Below, one piece after another: positions 9,201 to 14,647 of a stretch of 14,647 bases of DNA (the stretch's first letter is position 1; every line of letters starts with the position of its first letter). Source of the DNA: Parachlorella kessleri (taxonomy: Eukaryota > Chlorophyta > Trebouxiophyceae > Chlorellales > Chlorellaceae); contig BBXU01003021.1 in assembly GCA_001598975.1 (NCBI GenBank), positions 1 to 14,647 of the forward strand, written 5' to 3'. A program made the position numbers and the translations under genes. The notes under the pieces were generated by a model. It was not told the origin of the DNA and searched no databases. It saw only the letters and a program-made list of their open reading frames with translations.

Positions 9201-12200
9201 CACTTGCTTCGTGCAGTAGCCTTGGAGCACCCGGGCTGCTTCCGCGGGTTGGTTAACACACCTGGCATCAAGCGTTTGTTGGTATCTGGCGGGTGCAGGA
9301 TAGCCTTATGCGGGGCAACGCCTTGCCGCTGCTGCACCAGCTGGCAGACTGGCAGCGGCAGCAGGCACAGCATGCGCAGCAGCAGGGAGGCGCGGCGGGC
9401 AGCGGTGGCAGCAGCGGGCCCCTGATGCGTGCCGCAATTGCCAGCGCTGTCGGGTCTTTAGTGGAGACACGCAGGGAGCGCTTCCCCCTGGTAGGAAGGC
9501 CACCTGGGTGTGGGCATGTGCTGTGATGGCTTCTGCAGGCTTAGTGATAGTGGAGAAGGGGGCTTGTATGCCTCTGCCTTGGCCCCACGCTCAGCTCATC
9601 TGTTTACACCTGGAGTGGTGGGGAAATGCGTATGGGACCGCTCACAAGAGTCTAACAGAAGGATGGAAAGATCCTTCGGCAATTGTTCTTCATTTGTGGA
9701 GCGTGGCAGCTTGGCCCAAGGCCTCCTGGGTTGCTTAACAAGCCACAACCGGCCCTGCTAGTGGGTCCTAGCTGGTGGCTCGACCCACGGTTGAAACTGT
9801 CTTTGCAGGCGGAGCGTGAGCACTGGGGGGAGGTGCTGCTGGGGTGGATGAGCGAGCAGCCCCTGGATGAGTCATTACAACACCACGAGCTACTAAAGGC
9901 TTTGGCGGGGGCCCTGGCAGGTGGAAGGAAGCAGTGTGCTCGGGTTGATGAGTTTCTTTGTAGGGTGTGGGTGGGAGTGGATAGGGCCCATGCTGCTTTG
10001 TAGTGTTGCATAGGGTCAGCCCTGGGCAGCTCCCTTGTCATTGTGTGTACTACTCAGCTGTACAACGGGTGGGTGTGGATGCTGTGCCAGGCTGCCTACT
10101 ATCACTCCTTTATTATTCAGCGCTGTCCTAGGAACCCCTTGGCTTGGCCTCCTCAGGGGGAGATGCGGGGGTCCTTGTGCTTCACAGCACCGGATACTGT
10201 GTTGTACCGGCCGGGGTGGGCCACAACACTCTGTCCCCAACTTGCACATGCGGGATGAACCCTAGTGAAAATCTACAGTTTTCCCCAAGAGTGCTCGCTG
10301 AGCGCTACCTTGCCTTGACTGGGTGTGGGTGTCGTGTGCAGGCCTGGCTGCCATTCCGGGCCCTGATGGGCTCCATATAGCACATGCATGGCTGGCGGAG
10401 ATGATAGTACACCTGTCCCGCCAGATAGAAGCGGCCCGGCCAGGCCGAAAGGCGCCACAGCAGCAGGTAGCAGGTGTGGGCTGTGGCGACGCGTATGGGC
10501 TGTGGGCCTGATGGAGTTCCATGTTGGGCGATTCTTTATGGTTGGATGGGTGTGGACTTTTTGTGCCTTATAGAGTTGGGGCGGTCTCTTTCTAGAGCTG
10601 CTCCTTGTTCGTGTGAGCAGTTTGCTGGGCGCGGGCTGTCGTGATTGTGCCTGTTGTGCTTGTGGGTAAGGGGGTGGACGAGCACTGCCGTCTAACATGC
10701 CAGGGCACTGCAAATGGTGGATTTGAATGGGGACTTGCCAATGGTGGCTGGCACGGTCTTCCCCAGCTGGTCCCCTTGCGGAAATTTCAGTTGCTGCGTG
10801 AATCTCGCTGTGCTTGTGTCTTTCTACATTGAATTCATTGCATGTGAATGGAGTCAACATGGGGAATGCGTTGAGACAAGGAGTGAGTTGCCTGTGGTTG
10901 AGACCATGTGCTCGACTGGTTCTGTTGTTTGTAGATAGTCGCTGACAGTGCTGGCTGGAGTGGTGGTTGTGGGCATGAAGAGCTTAGCTGGTGGCTGTGA
11001 GGAGGACCAAGCCTCCCAGTCCTGGCTTGGATCCAACCTCGTATTGCGGGCGTGTGTGTGCAGGCCCGAGGCGCCGCTGCTGCAGCAGGCGGCACCACTC
11101 CCGGGTCAGCTACTGGTGGCAGCAGTGGTTCTGACAGCACCAGTAGCTGGTGGAAGTTCTGGGCCAAGGACAGCCCGCCACCTACGGGTGGTGTAGAAGC
11201 AGCTGCTGCCGCTCCCGGTAGCCTGGCTACGGTCGTTGATAGTGGCTCGGAGGAGGTGTCAGCCTTGGCAGAGGCGGCTGCTGTGGTGGAGTTTGAGGCT
11301 GAGCTGCCTCCAGGTAGCACTGCAGCGACAGAGCGGGCAAGTGCCAGCAGCAGCAGCAGCAGCGGAGATGGAGCAGGTCAGCCAGTGGGCGGTGAGCAGC
11401 AAGCCTACGAGGATGGCTGGGGGTCTAACCCCTGGTGGAAGCCCTGGGGCAGCCCTGGTGGCGGCAGCAAGCAGGGTGACTCGCCTAGCCCCATGCAAGC
11501 AGCAGCAGGCTCAGCAGGCCCAGCAGCAGGCTCAGCGGGGCCTTCTGCGGCAGCCGCAGCAGGAGGTGGGCGGGAGTCTGCAGCAGCCGAGGCGTTGGTA
11601 CGGCGGCCGACCTCGGATCCGGAGCTGTCTGAGTTCCTGCGAGCGGCGCCGGTGGGGCCGCTGTATGCGAGGAGCGTGGCCGCGGAGCTGCTGGAAGCCT
11701 CGGGGCGTGTAGGTAGGTGGGCTGGGGGGTGGTTGCAGTGGAGCTGGAAGTGTAGCTGCTTGCACCTTGATGTCGAGAAGTCATCAACGGTGGTGAAGTA
11801 GGGGCGAGGCTTTGCCTTGTGTAACCGTGGCAATCTGCACCTCCGCTGCCTACCTGTGAGGACCTTCCTACGTTAGCCAGCTTTGTCACTCGGAACTCGT
11901 CTCGGGGCGTGTAGGTAGGTAGGTGGACTGGCGGGTGGTGGGGGAGGCGTACAGAACGTGGCTGCTTGCAAAATTGATGTCGACATGTCCCCGGGGGTGA
12001 AGGAGAGGCACAACACTGGGTCTGTGCCCTATGCACACATGGTTATGCCTGCTTGACCAAGGGTGCTGTCCAAACAGATGCCAGGCTTTGCCGGGGCCCA
12101 ACGGCTTGAGTGCTGCAGGTGCGTTGCATTGCGCTAGTCTGCTTCAGTTTACGTAGGAGGCAGTGCAGGTCTCTGCTGTGGCAGGTATGTCTATGGCACG

Positions 12201-14571
12201 CATCAGCATCTGATGCATCTGGCGAGAGAGACCTAAACGACCCCCATGAAACTGCACTCCATGTTTGCTGTCCTACCAGGCTCCTACCAAGAGCCACCCC
12301 CGGATGCGGAGGAGCTGATGAGCCCCGACGCCATCGCTGCCTATGCCAAGGTGGCGGCCGCGGTGGACATGGAAGTGGCGGACAAGGCCCTGTGCCAGGC
12401 ACTCAAGGTAAGGTGGAGGGTTTTGAGGTGTAGCGGTAGCGCCATGTGCTGAAACTCCAGTCAGTGGCTAGGGATGCTGCCATGGTGGCTGGCTTCGTAG
12501 GCTTGGAAGGGGGACAAGGCTACCCTGCTAATCATCGACGGTGCAGAGTGGTGTCCAGACTGTCCGGCATGGGGATGGGCAGGAGAGATTGCAGGAGGCA
12601 AGCATGGACTTGGCGCGGATTTTGCTAATCAGAAGGGGGGATGCGAGCCCAGCCTGCCTTGTGAGCTGTGCATTGCAGGTTCTGTGTGCCCTGGTGTCGG
12701 GCGACGCCGACAAGCAGCGCTGGGTTCGTCTGGTGGGTGTGCTGCCGCTGCTGCACCGCCTGACCATCGGCCACCCGCGCGACATCCCTGGTGAGCCCCC
12801 AGACCTCTTTACACTTTGTTATGCAGTTACAGAGTTCTTGGATATGGGCGTATGGTTGTTGTACAGTTATATGGCTAGTTACCTATTATCTTGGGCTGCA
12901 AGGCTGTGGAGGGCTTGTGTCCGGTCAGCGTGGCTTGGCTGGCGCGTGGCTCCTTGCGTCCATGGCAAGTGGCGTTGCCCGTCATCCCCTGCATAATGAA
13001 AAGCTTGACGTTGGGCGCGTTTTGTTGCATTGCAGAGGTGACCGACCCCCACTACTTCAGCGAGTCGCTTCCGCTGTGTGTGAGGCGCCAGTCGGCCCGC
13101 CTGCTGGCCATGCTGACAGCTGACTTGGAGGGGGCGCGGGCTGTGCGCAAAGGTCAGCTGCCTGCACCGTCTCCTGCTGCGCTTGCCAGCTTGGTCTTCT
13201 GATGTGGTTGGTGCTCTGTAAGCCCTCCTAGGAGGCCCTGGAGACCTGGCAGCCTGCTGTGATAGACGGCCAACGTGTGCCTCCGTGCGCTGGCTGCAAA
13301 GTGTGCTGGCATCCCGTAACGTGTATCATATATAGCCGCCTTACTGTTGGCGAAATCAGCAGCCACCCTGCCCACAGACTTTTCCCTTGCTAGCCTGCAG
13401 GAGGCTGGGTGCCCTGGCTACAGAATGTGGCAGCCTCGTCCGACTGTAAAATCTCCTCGTGCGCTGCCAGAGCCCTGCTTCACTTGGAGTCAGCGGCAGC
13501 CCTGCAGCGGCATGCGCTGGCGCTGCGGCCGCCCTGGCAGCTTGCAAAGCAGCTGAAGCGCAGCGCGCTGCCGCCGCTGCTGCCGGGGCCGGAGCCAGAC
13601 CCAGGTGGGAGGAAGGTTTTGGGAGGCTCTGGTGGGAGGTGCCCAGCGGCGCAGACTGTGTGTGTCTCATGTTAACTTACAGCCCACGCTGTGCCGCAAG
13701 CAGGGTATGGACCTACTAATGGACATTGGTGGGCGCATGTGAACTTCTGCAGCTACTGGATCAACTTGCTACTGACCACAAGGCCGTGGCTGCTAGTTGC
13801 TAGCACTGCAGTGAGTGGTTTCTTACAATGGGCTATCCAAAAAGTGAGGAGTTCTCTGCCTGCGCTTGCGCCAACATCGCCACCTGGAGGTGGTGCAATC
13901 CCTTGCCTTAACGTGTTTCACGGGTTTTCTTTGTTGCGATGTCCACCTTAGCAGAGGGCGACGTGCTGGAGGAGGCGCGGCAGCGCCTGCAAGCGGTCCG
14001 CCGGCGCCTTGACCGCCAGCTGGACGCGGTACGGCCCCCCGTCCCGCCGCAGCACCGCCTGGTCATGAGCGACGGGGTGCACCTCTTTGATCCGCTGGCT
14101 ACCCACCATGAAACCCTTGCCAGGGAAGGCACCGACAGCCAGTCCACAGGTGGGCAGACATGGGGCTGGGTGTATGTGGTAAGGCTTGTCAGGCTTGCCA
14201 AGGTTTGCTTCTTTGACCCGCATCCCTGTGCGTGGCATGGTGGCCACGCCACACGCCACCAAGCGTGGCCAAGGCAGGGCGCCGGCAGCAGAACTTGATG
14301 ACGGAGGGGCTGGTGGTGCGATTGATGTGTCTTGTGGCTTGGACTGTTTCTTACCTTGAAGGCATGGCAGGCAGAGGGATCCCGTCAGGGTTTAGGGAAA
14401 CACTGACCACTTGGAGGGTGCGACGAGCCATGTGGGGGACGGTGTGTTATAGTTGCCTGCCACCCTGTCCGTGCTGCAGATGCGCCGCTAGTGGACGTGG
14501 TTTTTGTGCACGGCATACGTGGAGGGGCCTTCGCCACGTGGAGGCGGGAGGGCGTGCTGCAGCATGGCCAG
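6273..14571 (+). CDS. SERAC1-like armadillo-repeat / alpha-beta hydrolase protein, 17 exons visible, 3' end outside window
   Basis: Exons: 6273-6446, 6585-6824, 7051-7144, 7304-7632, 7977-8095, 8447-8551, 8839-8977, 9299-9490, 9809-9920, 10342-10466, 11064-11712, 12280-12407, 12547-12790, 13036-13152, 13401-13604, 13955-14149, 14480-14571. All phases agree, giving about 1,086 residues so far. Residues 14-32 (KALLAFVGIGATGAVIK) form an N-terminal membrane segment. Armadillo-like helices follow (ERPGAIPKLLRL, SKIQDSLMRGNALPLLHQL, LVGVLPLLHRLTIG), interrupted by a Gln-rich insert (about 203-235) and an Ala/Gly/Ser insert (544-715) with WWKFW and WWKPW. GWVPWLQNVAASSDCKISSC (about 924-943) and PLVDVVFVHGIRGGAF are the signatures that named it; HG at about 1066-1067 is the oxyanion-hole motif of serine hydrolases. 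The nucleophile Ser and the rest lie beyond the window. Human SERAC1 is a mitochondria/ER-contact protein in phosphatidylglycerol remodelling; the substrate here is unknown. The start is the first in-frame ATG after a stop near 6196. The weakest junctions are at 8978 (GC donor) and 8839. Confidence 0.8.
6825..6872 (+). repeat. Two tandem 24-nt units at the intron 2 donor
   Basis: 6825-6848 and 6849-6872 match at 21 of 24 positions; each begins GTCAGATAGGA. The first unit begins with the GT donor of intron 2 of the SERAC1-like gene, so the copy supplies a second GTCAGA donor 24 nt downstream. Use of the second donor would insert an in-frame TAG (GTC AGA TAG). Confidence 0.85.
7403..7500 (+). 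repeat. Gln-rich low-complexity coding insert in exon 4
   Basis: CAG-dense sequence encodes a Gln/Gly/His-rich stretch (QQQGQQNEQQQLQQGHGQGQ) within the armadillo region of the SERAC1-like protein. Such loops are common in green-algal proteins and probably form a disordered surface insert between helices. Confidence 0.8.
8978..9298 (+). other. Probable GC-AG intron 7 of the SERAC1-like gene
   Basis: The donor CAG|GCAAGA and acceptor GTGCAG join ...LRAGSKIQ to DSLMRGNALPLLHQL in phase 0, giving a well-formed armadillo helix. The alternative GGC|GTGTGT donor at 8987 adds three codons (ARG) and also keeps phase. Two phase-compatible cryptic exons lie inside (9078-9108 and 9217-9251). Confidence 0.55.
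11341..11368 (+). repeat. AGC trinucleotide run encoding poly-Ser
   Basis: Six consecutive AGC codons (with neighbouring GCC and AGC) encode a Ser run in the disordered insert of the SERAC1-like protein (SASSSSSSGDG). It is a likely length-variable microsatellite. Confidence 0.8.
11699..12011 (+). repeat. Imperfect direct repeat, about 105-110 nt, spaced 202 bp, copying the exon 11 donor
   Basis: Copy 1 (11699 to about 11806) and copy 2 (11901 to about 12011) share an identical 19-base start, CTCGGGGCGTGTAGGTAGG, then diverge but stay alignable: GTAGCTGCTTGCA at 11752-11764 against GTGGCTGCTTGCA at 11958-11970, and TTGATGTCGA in both. Copy 1 begins with the last 14 bases of exon 11 plus its donor, so the intron holds a second copy of an exon end and donor. 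Copy 2 has an extra TAGG unit. Confidence 0.8.
12598..12678 (+). other. 81-nt stop-free GC-AG segment inside exon 13 (candidate exitron)
   Basis: GAG|GCAAGC at the left and CATTGCAG at the right bracket exactly 27 codons with no stop, so the frame is kept whether it is spliced or not. It contains a branch-point-like CTAAT and a pyrimidine-rich approach to the AG. Spliced, the protein reads QERLQEVLCALVSGD; unspliced, it gains EASMDLARILL and about 15 more residues. Both fit a helical repeat. Confidence 0.45.
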
Positions 14572-14647
14572 GTAAGATTTGTGACTGTTCCAGCAGTGTG
14601 GAAGTGGAATTGGGCTACTTGGTACACGTTGGTAGTTTCTGGATGGC
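14572..14647 (+). other. Start of intron 17, cut by the right edge
   Basis: It begins with a near-consensus CAG|GTAAGA donor after ...GVLQHGQ in phase 0. No acceptor appears before the window ends, so the rest of the hydrolase domain lies to the right. Confidence 0.75.

Noticed and set aside
10467..11063. Possible exon(s) in the 597-nt intron 10 of the SERAC1-like gene
   Set aside because: Exons 10 and 11 join in phase 0 directly. The stretches near 10700-10800 lack a donor/acceptor pair in a compatible frame and do not resemble the repeats.
11405..11833. Long minus-strand frames opposite exon 11 (up to 183 codons)
   Set aside because: They are shadows of the GC-rich Ala/Gly/Ser coding sequence. 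The plus frame matches phase on both sides and carries the Trp motifs.
13692..13810. Plus-strand frame resembling a membrane exon (GYGPTNGHWWAHVNFCSYWINLL)
   Set aside because: It lies inside intron 15, and exons 15 and 16 join in phase 1 without it. No compatible splice pair was found.

Overview
The window reads as nuclear DNA of a green alga. The evidence is GC-rich coding exons with Ala/Gly/Gln/Ser-rich low-complexity inserts, many short exons split by GT-AG (and a few GC-AG) introns of about 80-600 nt with TGCAG-type acceptors, and TGTAA poly(A) signals after gene ends. A volvocalean or other chlorophycean origin is my inference. No bacterial operon, rRNA, tRNA, CRISPR array or intact transposon was seen. 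All gene models are spliced by eye, joining exons by phase, splice sites and family resemblance.

Layout, left to right. (1) Positions 1-137 hold the last exon of an unrecognised + strand gene. Its 3' UTR carries a perfect 20-bp inverted repeat and a TGTAA signal at 396-400. (2) Positions 401-1075 are a spacer between converging genes. (3) Positions 1481-2692 (- strand) hold a complete four-exon gene for the NDUFA5/B13 subunit of mitochondrial complex I, 141 residues, whose first intron is GC-AG. (4) A divergent spacer of about 215 bp or more leads to a + strand gene for a small coiled-coil protein with four clear exons (3174-3970); its first exon is uncertain. (5) Positions 3971-6272 contain no gene I can model well. 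They hold loosely repeated motifs, open but unproven - strand frames, a possible - strand single-membrane-span microprotein (5456-5632), and a less GC-rich stretch (about 5760-6270) open in several frames. (6) From 6273 to the right edge lies a long + strand gene with 17 exons in view (about 1,086 codons), for a SERAC1-like protein: N-terminal membrane segment, armadillo-like helical repeats, a disordered insert with two Trp-rich motifs, then the start of an alpha/beta-hydrolase domain, which runs off the window.

The NDUFA5 gene is certainly for a mitochondrial protein, and SERAC1 relatives act at mitochondria/ER contacts in animals. The mitochondrial theme may be chance. The coiled-coil gene is head-to-head with NDUFA5 and may share its promoter.

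The main points of interest are splicing oddities (GC-AG introns, a stop-free 81-nt candidate exitron, donor-site duplications, phase-compatible cryptic exons), the palindrome, and the Trp-motif insert in the SERAC1-like protein. I did not find a convincing wholly new system.
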